From positions 4,809,206 through 4,873,205 of the forward strand of contig NC_059396.1 in assembly GCF_905220565.1 (NCBI RefSeq): DNA of 64,000 nt. Reading direction: 5' to 3'. This document shows, piece by piece, positions 1-12,700 of the stretch. Each line of letters starts with the position of its first letter. The first letter of the stretch is position 1. The position numbers and the translations under genes were made by a program. Source of the DNA: Melitaea cinxia. Taxonomy: Eukaryota > Arthropoda > Insecta > Lepidoptera > Nymphalidae. Under the pieces are notes generated by a model, which saw only the letters and a list, made by a program, of their open reading frames with translations, made no database searches and was not told the origin of the DNA.

Positions 1-61
1 TTAAAAATATAAATGTCTCATCATTATTAAATGTGTTTATTGTTTTAAATTAAGAACTCAC

Positions 62-727
62 TTGTCGTAAAAACATGTGGTCTGGCTGATATTTTTGTGG
101 CATAAACATTATCAGTATTCTATCAAAAAACTGAAGTCCTTTCAGTGATGCTACACCCATGTAAAGAAATACGCCGAACAAGACTGGCATAGGTATATGT
201 CTCAAAACTGGTGTCAAAAGTACGGAACATCCTATAGTTAGGAATATAAGGATATGTGTGACTCTTTGTTCTCTGACACCTAAAAACTGAGGTTTCTCTC
301 CAGGAGCAGCGCATTCCGATTCAACTTTTAGTGAATTTACATGATTAATGCTCAATACTGTGGCAGCCACAAACCACGGTAATCCCATAACAGAACATAT
401 TTGTATCAAAATAGCCAAGACAAAGAGGTCAAGATGGTAGCCACATCCTTTTTTTAGTTTATTTTCTTTGCGGTTTACAATAACCGCCGTTATCTGCTGA
501 TCCATAAAAATTAAGATCGTTCCTAAAAGAGCTGGTAATATGGCTACCAGAGCAGACCATATAGGATTACCATTAAAAGGCGTAATAACCCATTCTCGCG
601 TTGGTAACGTGGGCTTAAACTCTGAGGGTACCTCTAATTTTGGTGTTTTTACTCCAACTTTGAAATCTAAAAGCGACATAGACAAAATGGCTATGATGAC
701 AGAAAAGTCGCTTATTATTTGTCTGAC
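62..727 (-). CDS. Ndae1: Ndae1 exon 8 (residues 729-950), ion-pathway helices
   Basis: Acceptor TATTTACAG, donor CAA|GTGAGT, 666 nt, phase 0 at both ends. It starts at VRQIISDFSVIIAI and carries the strongly conserved KLEVPSEFKPT, ILIFMDQQITAVIVNRKE, LKKGCGYHLDL, APGEKPQFLGVREQRVT and IPMPVLFGVFLYMGVASL segments. These are spans around the ion-binding core of SLC4 carriers. The reading frame stops three codons after the donor, so the true protein continues in exon(s) to the left of the window. Confidence 0.97.
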
Positions 728-3700
728 CTGTAAATAAAATATGGTTTTGTAGAACATTATTTTTAAGAATAATTGTAAATAGATATCTAATCGTCTTAGC
801 ACGCTGTGCTATGTGTTTATATTCTTGTAAGGTGCGCCTTAGGTGATTTTGGTAACATTAATGGAACAGGCGCTGTCTGAGCAACATAATATGTGTATTC
901 TATTCGTATTTGAGTAGAGTCAAGAATCTTTGTTGGAAATATTCTGTATTATTGTATATGTGATTGGCATGACTTTTAACTTAAAATCGTACCTACATTT
1001 CGTGTAACGAATACGCAGTTTTTGTATTTATATAAGTTTCACACGCACAAAACTGTGGATACATACACTTACATAATACCGTATTAAGAAAAACCGGAGA
1101 GTCGGAATTAAAGACAAAAAATAATCACCTTAGAAGGGAAGAAGAGAGAATTTTTAAAATCCTTTAAAATGATTGAAATTATGAAAGTTCCAAGGAATAG
1201 GATTATCGACATCAAAAACACATCCGGAACATACACTTTTGTGTCACATCCAGCACCAGCTAAAGTTCCGTTGTATAACTGAAAAATTGTAAGACTTAGG
1301 TTAGATTATAGGTTATTATATTGTTTTCTAAAGTTTTATATATTTTGTTTTAAATTTTTTTATATATTTTGTTTTAATTTTTAAATTGTTTTTATATTTT
1401 GTTTTAAAAAGTCGCGAATTTCACTAATTATAATGAAACATCTTTGTTAGATTTTATCGCGGTTTATTAAGTTTTTTACATGCCCGGAGTTTCGGATACT
1501 TCACAGTTCACAGCAACCATGGTCACGGGAGAACCGAACGTCAAACATCTAAAAAACTTAATAAACTGCGATAAAATCCGGAAAAGTTTTTTCATTATAA
1601 TAAGTTAATCAATATTAAAATAACTAGCCACCAACTCGTCCGCGTTGAATAGTGAATTTGGACAGTATTTTTTTAAATATCATTTGGTTTATTTTGGATT
1701 ATAAACACCGTCATTTGGGTATTTACATGCTCAACGTGGTTCTTTAAATTGGCATAACTTTTTTATTTATGAACCGATTGACATGAAACAAACACTGAAT
1801 GTTAAGTGAAGCTTACCACAATATACTAACGAAAGCCGCAAAAACAGATAAAAAATCATCAAAAATCGGATAAATTGTACGATTAGCGTACATATTACGT
1901 TTTTATTATATGTATAACTAACGACCCGTTAGTTAAATGATAAAAATTTTCCATTTATACAATTTTTACGTGTGTTACAACAACTCATTATCAAATCAAT
2001 AACATCATTAAAATATGACGAAAACCTATTACCTGACAAGACTCCTTGTCAACGGAAGTCCAATTAAACTGTTCCGGTACTCTTGAGTAATTGCCTGGCA
2101 AACAATAGCACTCGTAATTGAGCACTTCATCAGGGCGTGTCTTCAATGGGTATTTTTTCCCGATAGAAATAACATTTTCCACGGCCTGTAAAAAATAATA
2201 ATTAATCTCTATTAGACTAATGGTACTATTTTATGGCAAACTCTAATAGTCTTTATGATTACCTTGTAAATAAAAATAAAAGCGATAAGTGTTGCAAAAT
2301 TTTCTTCCGTAAAACGTGTTATGTAACATACAAAAGCGCTTGCATCAATTGCAACTAGAGTAATGAGTATTATAGTAGTCCATGTACCAATACAAAATCT
2401 AAATGACATGTAATTCCATCCTATTTGCTTACAGAATTCAAAAACTATTGTTTCAAATACTAATACAGGGCCTGTTGATCCTAAAATAGTCAGTGGCTGT
2501 CCTGAAAAGAATCCGTACCCCATTCCACATACAAATCCAGATACTAATGATTCCATTGCAGCCATATTTTTGCCGGTAGCTTCCCCCAAAAGTCCTCCAA
2601 AAGTTATAATAGGTGAAAGACATGCGAAATATAAAAATATCCATGACGCAATGCACTGTAGAGCTAGTGCATCTTTAAAGTCAGACCAGTACCACGGTAT
2701 TTTTCGTTTTAAATCATTCATCAAACCTCCAAAAAGTCTTCCACTTCTTGCTAACCCTGACTCTTCTCTTTGCCTTTGTTCTTCTTCTTCCTCATCTGGT
2801 TCTTCCTTCGGGTTATTATCATTAGGACGTTTACGTGGATCTTGAGATGGTATGGCAGCAGGCGGCTCTATACGGATAGCAGGATCCCACTCACCAGGCG
2901 GTAATACTGTAACTGCATCTAAAAACTCATCTATGCCGGCTAAAAGATGGTCCCGTTTCTTCGCTCGGTAGGCCACTTCATGAAAAATTTCATCGGACAT
3001 AAGTGTTGCCATTGCTCTTCCGATTTCATGAAAACTTGAATTACTGTTTGGCGGTCCAAGTAAGACGAACATGAATCGTGTAGGGACAGGAACTTCAGTT
3101 AAATCTCCCATAATGGTCCCAGTTTTCAACCTAACAAATGCGGATAATGTCTTTTCTAGAAAATCAACTTCGCCAACGAGTATATTAGAAGCTTCTGCTC
3201 CTGGTGGGATTTTCCGCATAAAATGAGTATTACTCTTATGATTTATGTCACCATTCATGGGAAGATCGCCTGAGCTATGGTTACGATGCATTGATAAATT
3301 GCTCGGACTTTTAACCATTCCTTCGTCTGGAGCTGCACCTAAAAAATAAATTCTTTATTTAATAAAGATAAAATGTGACTAATTTGTTTAACAATAATAG
3401 AATTCAAAGTAATAACAATAAAAAAAATATTCATAACAGTAAAAGTGCAATCTTATTCTAATATAAAATTTTTTTCTACTGGTGAGTTAAATATTATATT
3501 ATAGTAGTTTTATCAAAAAAGTTTAGAACAATTTACTTTGGTAAGATTTAATTAAATTTTACACAAATGATAATAATAATTAATATCAAAAAGCAAGAGC
3601 AAAAGCTAAAAATTAACAAGAAAATTTGAAGAATGAATCTGACATTGCATTTAGCCCAATCATCAATATGAGTAGACAAAAATACTTTTCTCAAAAATAA

Positions 3701-6700
3701 ATAGTACAGTTTGACATTAATGCAGCATTAAACATATAAAACACCAATGAAGAGAAATTAATGATAAGCGGTTACCCGCACTAGAGATGCCTAGGAATCG
3801 ACCGAAATCTGCTTTGTGAGAATGTCCACTTGTTGTACTGCCTTCTTCCACTGGAATATAACGCCAATTGTTCAAAAGGGAAAAGAAATTTGGTTGAACT
3901 ATCTTTAGTATATTTACAATAAAAATGAATAATAACACCAATAAATATGTATATTTGTAATTTTTTTATTGAAATTAGCTTAAAAGTGCTAGCGTGTCAA
4001 GTGTCAGTCAAACAGCGTGATTTAGTGAGCTGATGCACACATGTTACCGTAACACGCTTTGCTGACCTGGAACAGCTAGATAAGAGCCTCTTGCATCAGC
4101 TGCATGAAGTAGAACCGAGTTGGGAGATGAGGTGGGCCCCCGACAACTCCTCGAACTGGAGCGTCGAGAGCCACCATCCTGAAAATCTGGTATAATATTG
4201 CCACAATGTCCATATAGTTTTACCTATTAGCCTTAAGAATAACAACAACAAACAAGATGAGTGTTGCTTTAATTTCATTAACAAATAATTTTTACTCACT
4301 TTTACATGATGAGTGATTTTTTCCAATATCTGCCAGAGACCTTATTAAGGGGAGTCTAGACATATTATTATGATTTCGCCGTTCATATTGATGTCTATGT
4401 CTTCGTAATAACGCATCTTTAACTTTTTCCCTTCTATCGTATGCTAAACCACCTTCTACAATCATATTATCGAGAACACTTTCAGCAACTTGTTCCAAAG
4501 AATTTGCTTCTAAATCTAAAATCACCGATCCATTTAAAATGAGACTTCGAAGCTCAAACAATGAGTGTAAAGAAAGTGTAGCAACATGGGGCTTGGACCA
4601 TCGGTTGCCACCTTCTTCAACATCTTCCTCAAACTTGATCCACCGAGCTGTTTCTTTCCATTCTAATTCATCTCCATCCTTAACAAGTTCTTCCATTTCA
4701 GAGAATAGGGGATGAGATTCAAGAGTGCTATCGTCAACATCTTCGCCTAGAATGAACTGAACTCTTTGAGCAGGTGGAGTCACTGTAAAAATATGTACAA
4801 AATGTTTGTAAAAAATTGTTATATATTTTGAGACAAAGATGTTGATGGATGTATGACAGAAAACAACAGAATCACGATAAAATGTTTAAAGAAATATTAC
4901 AAGACATTTATGGAGAAATAAAATAAAACCGATTATTTTGTCGAATGATATATTAAAACATGCTTGAATTAGTTTTTTAATGAGACAATAAAAAGTTTAA
5001 ATAATAATAAGAAAGGAATCAGTCTGGATGAGTCGCAGCTATTTGTCTTACATGTTTCTCCATCATCCGTTACGCTAAGTCTCCTGACTCGAGCCATTAT
5101 TGCTGGGCCTACGGATCCGAATTATCAATTTTTATTTATTTAATAATCGTGAAACTAAATAATTGATTTTTGTAAGATATTATTAAGTAATAGTTCAGTT
5201 GCTATGGTTCTTCAGTATTTTCTTAAGGTTGTTGGCGTATTTGATTAAGATTGTTGGCATTTTACTTTTGAATCAAAGTGTAATTTTAACGTCAACTCAC
5301 TAATCTGTAACAAACTGTTCTGTCTGCCGTCATGATGAAAGAGCTAACGAGTCTTTTCATAAAATTCTCTTCAACCTTATCAAGGAGAAATAAAATTACT
5401 GTTATAAAAATTCAATCAAGTTTGTGATTCCAGTAAAAGGCTTTTTTTGCGAAAATTGAAAATATGACAGTTTGATTAAAAATATTTAAATATAGCAAGG
5501 TAATTAATTACATTTAATAAATCTCTTTCTTTTGAAATATTGATTTTAGAAGTTTTTTTGTTTATGATGTTGGTTTTTATTTTTAATATAAATAATATTT
5601 AGTAATTTTAATTTATTTAAATATATTCTAATAAAATATTATAATATAATATAATATTTTCTAAAAATATATTTTAATAGTACTTTATTTTCTTTAATGG
5701 AGCTTGGTGAGTCATTTTTTGTATTTTAAAATTTAATTTGAATATCATAAACAGAAAACTATTTTTGTTAGTTTTTATCTTTTTTTTCTTGTAATTTTGT
5801 CAAAGTAAATAGAAAGTGTTAAAACCATTGTAACCTTTATGTATTTGTAACTTTTAAAGACTACAGGTAATGTTAGGTAGGTGGTACTATTTACTCTTTC
5901 CTCTCGTAGATTAGATGGAAATTTGTACGTAAAATTTTATAGCGTTCGCTTTTTAATCAGCAGCATAAATATGTGTTAAAATTTCGTGTTGTAAAATAAT
6001 TTACAAGTAACCAGTAAAATTCTCTTTCATCCCTTAAAGCTAGGTAGTACTGTTAGCTAATTTTGCTTTTCCAATGTATCCAATTATATGAGTATCAAAA
6101 TATTTTCTGTCGTTTTATTATAAATTCAAATTCTTAATTACTTTATTCATTATTTCTCTTTTATAAGAAAGTTCTACGACGGAAAAGTAATATTTTCTAC
6201 AAATATATGTCAAATGCAAAAATACTAAATATTACAAAATTTTACTTTAACATTACTTTCACAGTATAATATTGTATTAACGAATACGATAAAAATTGTG
6301 GATTATTAATAATAGTAAATTTAACTTACTAGGCTTTTCAGGATCTTTGTCCCCATTGCGGTGATGTTTATGTTTTCGGTGTGAGTGTCGACGTGCGGGC
6401 ACGTGTACGCCCACGAACACAGTGTGTGCACGGTGACCTATGCGAATAAAGACAAGAGTGTAGAAAACTATAAATCTAAGCTGTAAATCAGTTTTACCAA
6501 TTAATCTAAAGCTAATGAGTATCACAAACTTAAAAAAAAAAAAAACATTTTTGTATCAATCAAAATCAAAATAGCCTTCATTCGGACATGACAATATTTC
6601 ACTAATTATTCGTAAATTTTCCTTTGCTCCATTTTTGCGTGTTCGTTTGCCAGGTAGCAAAGGCCTCCTCCAATCTTTTCCATTCCGTCCTTTCCATGGC

Positions 6701-9700
6701 CACTCTACACCATGTTATTCCTGCGACCTGCCTAATGTCGTCGTCCCACCTACTTTGTGGTCTGTGGACAACATTTTTGTCTAACGCAAACAAAATAAAA
6801 CAAACTTAGGTATCATTTTTTACGGCTAAGCCATTGTGCCGATTAAGATGGTACGTGAATGGGTAAAGGTATATATATGTAAGAGATGTCAATGAAAGCT
6901 AAATTTCAAATGTTCACGGTCCGGATACTACCTACTTGTAAATTTTATGATCAATTGTACAGTTTTTAAGAAAAATCCTAAAACTTTTTTTTTACAGATA
7001 AAACAAATTATATCCTAGAAAGTAGATCTAGGCTAATTATTCTATTGATTTATTTCATCATCTGTCTCTGTTAAAAAATACAATTTGTACAATAACATTT
7101 TATGCTAATTTTAATTGAGAATTATTGCAACGTAAGTACATAGGTGCTGTTAAAAACGTGGAAGTGGCTAAGCAGTTTATAAAAACCAGACGTCTTGGTG
7201 CATCTAAAGTTGTCGACGAAATCTTGTCTAGACGCGATATATCGATCAAATGCAAGATATCTTGCACGTAATGAGTTTACAGCTATATCTATGAACTGTT
7301 CAATCTATATATATAAAAATCAATGGTTGTCTGTATATCCTTTATATAATCGTACACTAACCAATTATCGTGTCATGATCTTCAGCAAAGTGTTGTGCAT
7401 GAGCCCACAAAGAAATCTGAGATGGTACGACCAAAAAATACATATAAAAAAAGCGTAGCAACGCACACAGGATACAGCTAGTTCTGTATAAACTTTGATG
7501 GTTGATTTTCAGGTCATTCAATAAGGTAACTTTTAATCTTTGTGTACACTAATTTGACACTGAAAGTTATGCAATCTAAGTCGGGGGAAGTAATTTCTTT
7601 TCGCTATATTTCAACAGTTGAAGCAGCAACTCGATTTCTAGGTTAAGTTCGTGATGAGAGCACCGGTTATCGTATTGGATTTTTTTATACATTTAGAAAG
7701 AGAAATGTATTTACAAAAAACTTTTTCATATTTATGGAAAAAGCGTATGAACACTTTCCGTCACCTATTAATTATGTGATATTACTTGTATAGTATTAAA
7801 GCTGTTATTATTTATTTAAACATTGTTTTGTCTTGTTTTTTTTTTTTAATTTGCATACAGTATATTAAGAAAAAAGATAAGACTAATTTAATCACACTTT
7901 TAATATAATTGGAGGTTGAATAACTTAAGCATAACGCGTTTGGAAGTTAACTTCACACTTGACCTTAAAGGATATTTAAAATGCTTCATTAGAAGCTTAA
8001 TTTAATACAAATATTTGTAATGAGAGAGGATCGAACCCGCGATCGCCATCGCAATAGCCAGAGCTGTGACCGATGCGCCAACGCGTCGTCAACATTTATT
8101 GAAAAAAATAAGCCGTTCTAGGATATTCTACAAATGATAAAAGTTATAATAAATGACCTAAAGCTAGCTTTAAATAAATGTTGAATTACTATATACTTAA
8201 GTAATCTTGCCCAAAAAACTTATAAATGTCAAATTAAATTAGCTAAAATCTCTTAAATGACAGCAACATTTTTAAGATTATAGATTAGATTATTACTTAG
8301 TGACAGAATGTTTTACTTTAATGAACATTCAAAGTCTGGAGCAGTACCTCCAATTTACAGAAGATCACAGTCAAATAATACTGATTTCAAGTAGTATTGT
8401 GCTACTGACTACACATACATACAATATATACATTATATACATGACTACTGTGAGTAAGGTGGCTAAAGGTCATGGGGAAGGTCGGGAAACGCACTCGTGA
8501 TGCTTCAGGTGTTGCAGGCGTCTATAGGCTACGGTATCCACTTTTTTACATGACTAGGTCGGCAAACAAGCCTAGGTACGGTCCACCTGATGGCAAGCGG
8601 CTACTATCAGATGGATAAACACAGACACTAAAGTTAAATCTATACATTTATGTAGCACGAGATATCATTGAATCTATATTGTAAAAGATTGATCGTTAAA
8701 TAAAAAGGCACTCTTACACCGCACCTACTGATCGCGTGAGCGTGACCGACTTACGTAGCAATAAATGTTAATCTCAACACAGCTCTACTAACCTGGGATT
8801 TACTTATAATTAGAACGTAGGGCGATCGATATCGGTAAAATATATCTTTATTTTTGTGTAGAATGTCAAACGAGTGTATGTATATATATAAGTATATAAG
8901 TAAGTAGTAATGTATACATATATGTATACTTATATATATTATATATAAGTATACATATATGTATACACATTTGTGTTGTTAATTTTAAGGCCTGTATTTG
9001 ATTGGTGGACAAAGACCTTTATTGTATATGACAGGAGAAGAATTGAAGCTTTAAATAACCAAAAGACGAACAAATTAATTTATTTAGGAGTCCACTATTA
9101 TGTTTTTTTTTAAGTTTCTTACATTTTGTAGGAAAATGAACTGGAAGGATGGACGGAATTACAAATTAGGTGGACCTTGTTTTTCAGTGTTTATTGTGTT
9201 TTGTTTTATCCTTTTTTATGTATAAAAGTAATTGCTTTGTCCACATTCGATTGCCATATTTCTTAATTTTTATTATTATTATTTACTTAATATAAAAATG
9301 ACTAGTCACCAAGATCTAGCGCAAGCAGTAGTGGCCTGAATATTCTTAACCTTCTAGTTTCAAATAAACCAATCGATAACCGAATTTCTTAAATATAATC
9401 AAGTAAAGTATTTGAGTCATGAAATATTTATTAAAATATTGCACTGGGGTAGCAAGGCCGAATTTCTAAGTAAATTATTATATTTACAAATAGTATCTAC
9501 AAAATAGTGGCACGCATTGTATGTGTTATACGTGCTCGTAGGACCTATAATATAATTTTGATACAGTAGATGCAGATATCAGAGCCACCATTATTTTAAT
9601 TGGCCAGGGCTCCCAGAAGGATAACGAAACTGATTTTGCATATGCTCATAACTTGTAGTGGTAATATTTAACTTACACACGAGTAATGTCTGCTTAATCT

Positions 9701-12700
9701 AACAAGGGAAGGCATATAGTCTAGTTGACAAGTTTAAAAAACGTATTAAATTGAGATAGAGCTCCTAAAATATGAGCCATAGCTCGCTCGATTCGGAATT
9801 ACGTCTAGTAAAATGGATGGGAAAGAATTTCCAGCTTGCAAAATATTGTAAAAGTTACTAACCAATTAAGTTGCGATAAAAAAGAAATTTCGATTTTGTT
9901 AACTCCGAAACTATCAATATATAAGGAATTTTGAAATAAGTTCCTAAAGAAGGAGAAATGTTTCATATTTTTTTTAAGTTAAAAAATTAATTGACTTCAA
10001 TTTTTTTTAACTTAAAAAAATGTGTACTTTATTGCCTTACTTAACCGAAGTCACCAAAAGGAATCGTACACATTTATGATGACAAAATGGAAGTAATTTG
10101 AAATCTATAAACATTTCCTAAAATTAGCCATAAAACAAAAAAAAAGTTATTTTCATAACTAGCCTATTTAAAACAGGTATTTCGCCATTTTTTCATTTCA
10201 TCTGTGATGTGATTATAATATGTTTTTAGTTCTTTTCTGAGAATACAAAACTACTGTTAACCAGTCCAACAAGAATCATACTTATGAATTTGGTGAATTT
10301 TTTAGTTTTGGATTCTAATACAGATCTACACCATAGTATAAGTATGTTTAGCAACACTTATATCGCTCTATCTAATCTTTATAACTTCTATAAACGTAGA
10401 AAAGCACCCCATAAAACAAACCTTCGCTTAGATCATATAACTAAGTTTCACATTTCCTACCCATGTTAAATCTCCTAACTCCCCTCTTGACCTACTTACA
10501 AAACGGTAATTTATAAAGACACTTGCAATTCGTGAAGAGGTAAATTGTTTTTTCCGCCAAGAACAAATCATGTCTCTTGAGGAAAATGTTTTGAAAAAGT
10601 ATGAGTGTCGGGTATTGTTAACTACTTTTTAAAAATTCATGAGAGACGCGCTTGCGGTGTTTCCGCTTGCTATGTCGTAGTGTAGCTGTAAAAAAATCAC
10701 ATAAACTTTTTAATTTTTATTACATAACGAATTTAAATATTAGGAAATTCTATACTATATCTGGTTATCCTCACATCATGTCGCATATTTAATTAATAAA
10801 TAAATAAAAGAAAGCTACAAACACACGAATTACATAAATCAAATGCAAACAGAAACGGCCGCCCGCCGTAATCATGTGTGTTGCCTATGTTATATATTCG
10901 ATCAGCAACCGTCAGCGCAAGAGTTAGTTGCTACTTTCTATGGTCACTGAGCTGACCCGTATATAAGTATATTTTCTAGTTAAATTGTACAACCAATTAT
11001 CCCAAGTGAGCGACAAAAGCGGCTACGATACGTGGCGTTAAGAGAAATACGGAATAGTCATTTTACCCTTAATATGTGGAACGTTGTCAACGCACGTTGC
11101 GCAAAATATTAATCGTATTATTACGTATATGATCTCTTTTTATCACTTTTTCACATTTTTATCACTCGCTTCAGCCTATAATATCTCACTGCTGGGCATA
11201 AGCGTCTTTCCCCGTGTAGGAGAAGGGTCAGAGCTTAATCCACTACGCTGCTCTAATGCGGGTTTGCGGATATATTCCTTACTATGAGTATCTATCGCTA
11301 TCAGATGTACATGATAACTACCGAGACCGAAGGCTTAATGGACTCTCCGAGGCATGGGGAGACTCACAAGGACTGCACAAACACCCAGACCAGGACAATA
11401 TCTGCTTGGCCAGTACAAATGTTTGTCATGTGCGGAGATCAAACTGGCAACACCGACATAGGCCTCCACAATTTCGCGCCAAACAATGGCGTGAACTCAT
11501 GTGTTTTACCCAAAGCTAGCTTTGTCGCACTGAAGACGCTGCTGCCCGTCTTTGGCATGTGTATTTCAAAGCCGAAGCAGTTGGATGTATGTATGTAAAT
11601 ATTTGGATAAAAGAGTTCATCAATATTTAAAAAAAATTCTTTAACCGACAAGCGATAGGCTATTTTTTGAATGTATATTTTAAATTCTTATCGCATGACT
11701 ATTACATGTAAAGAGTCAAGGCTTCAAAACCGCTCGGCGTGAAAATTTCTTTGTTTGTACGAATGTTAGTTTCTCATCCCGGTGTTTATTATTGGGAGTT
11801 TTCTCACTGTTCATCGGAGAACTCTAAAAATAAAATTAAGATAAAGCTTTTGTAGGAAGAGTGGTCTTTATCTGACATTGTGACAATTGCAGGCCGTTTT
11901 AGTTCCGTTCGACTGAATTGTCATTGGAATTGACAATCACCTAGATGTAAATCAGTTAAGTTAATGTAAATTATTAGCTGTATCTTCCACGAGAAAAGTG
12001 TCTAATGTATTTCGAATAACACTAGCCACGCTGAACGATTCAGGGCTTAAATTCGATACTTGTCAGAATGGTATAAATTTTATTTTATGATTAAGTACTG
12101 CTTCTAGCTTATGAGTCATAAAATCGAATTTAATGGTCTATTAACTTATCAATAAATATAGTAAGACAAAGCAAAAGGTTTAAATTGTATGAAGTTTAGA
12201 TCCGTATTTTTTTTTAAGTCTTTACTTGATCACTTCCAATCACTTCCAAATTGGGTCACATTTTAAGTAGGGCAAAAAAATCAAAACCTTTTCCGCTAAG
12301 GGATATAAAAAGGGAATGGGATTGTCAAGGTAACCTGGTGACTTTCATAAAAAGAAATGCTCTCTAGACAATAATATATCAAATTGAAATCCACAGAACA
12401 TTTTGAGTTCGACTTCCAGGATAACAAAAAACCTCATCTGATTCCGTGTATCAAATTTTATGGCATTGCTGCACAAGCATACAGATGGACAGAAGAAAAT
12501 AATAAAACTCGTTATTTCACTTATATAACTCTAATAAATAGCACGACTTACTTCTTAAATGTCACTCATGTACAGACATCAACAGTTACATTTATATATA
12601 GGGACAGTTATGTACAACAACCCATTAATTACCCCTTGTAAGATCAAAGACATTAGCTATTGTTAGACATTAGTGTAACTAAGCAACTTAAATTGAGTCT

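Noticed and set aside
4096..4326. 76-residue minus-strand frame spanning 4a and the end of exon 3
   Set aside because: It reads through intron sequence in a frame different from the protein and stops within 4a.
8016..8092. tRNA gene
   Set aside because: A and B boxes are present but I could not find pairing acceptor and anticodon stems; it fits a SINE head better.
11256..11651. Three overlapping frames of 70-104 residues
   Set aside because: They translate SINE and retroelement 3'-end copies.
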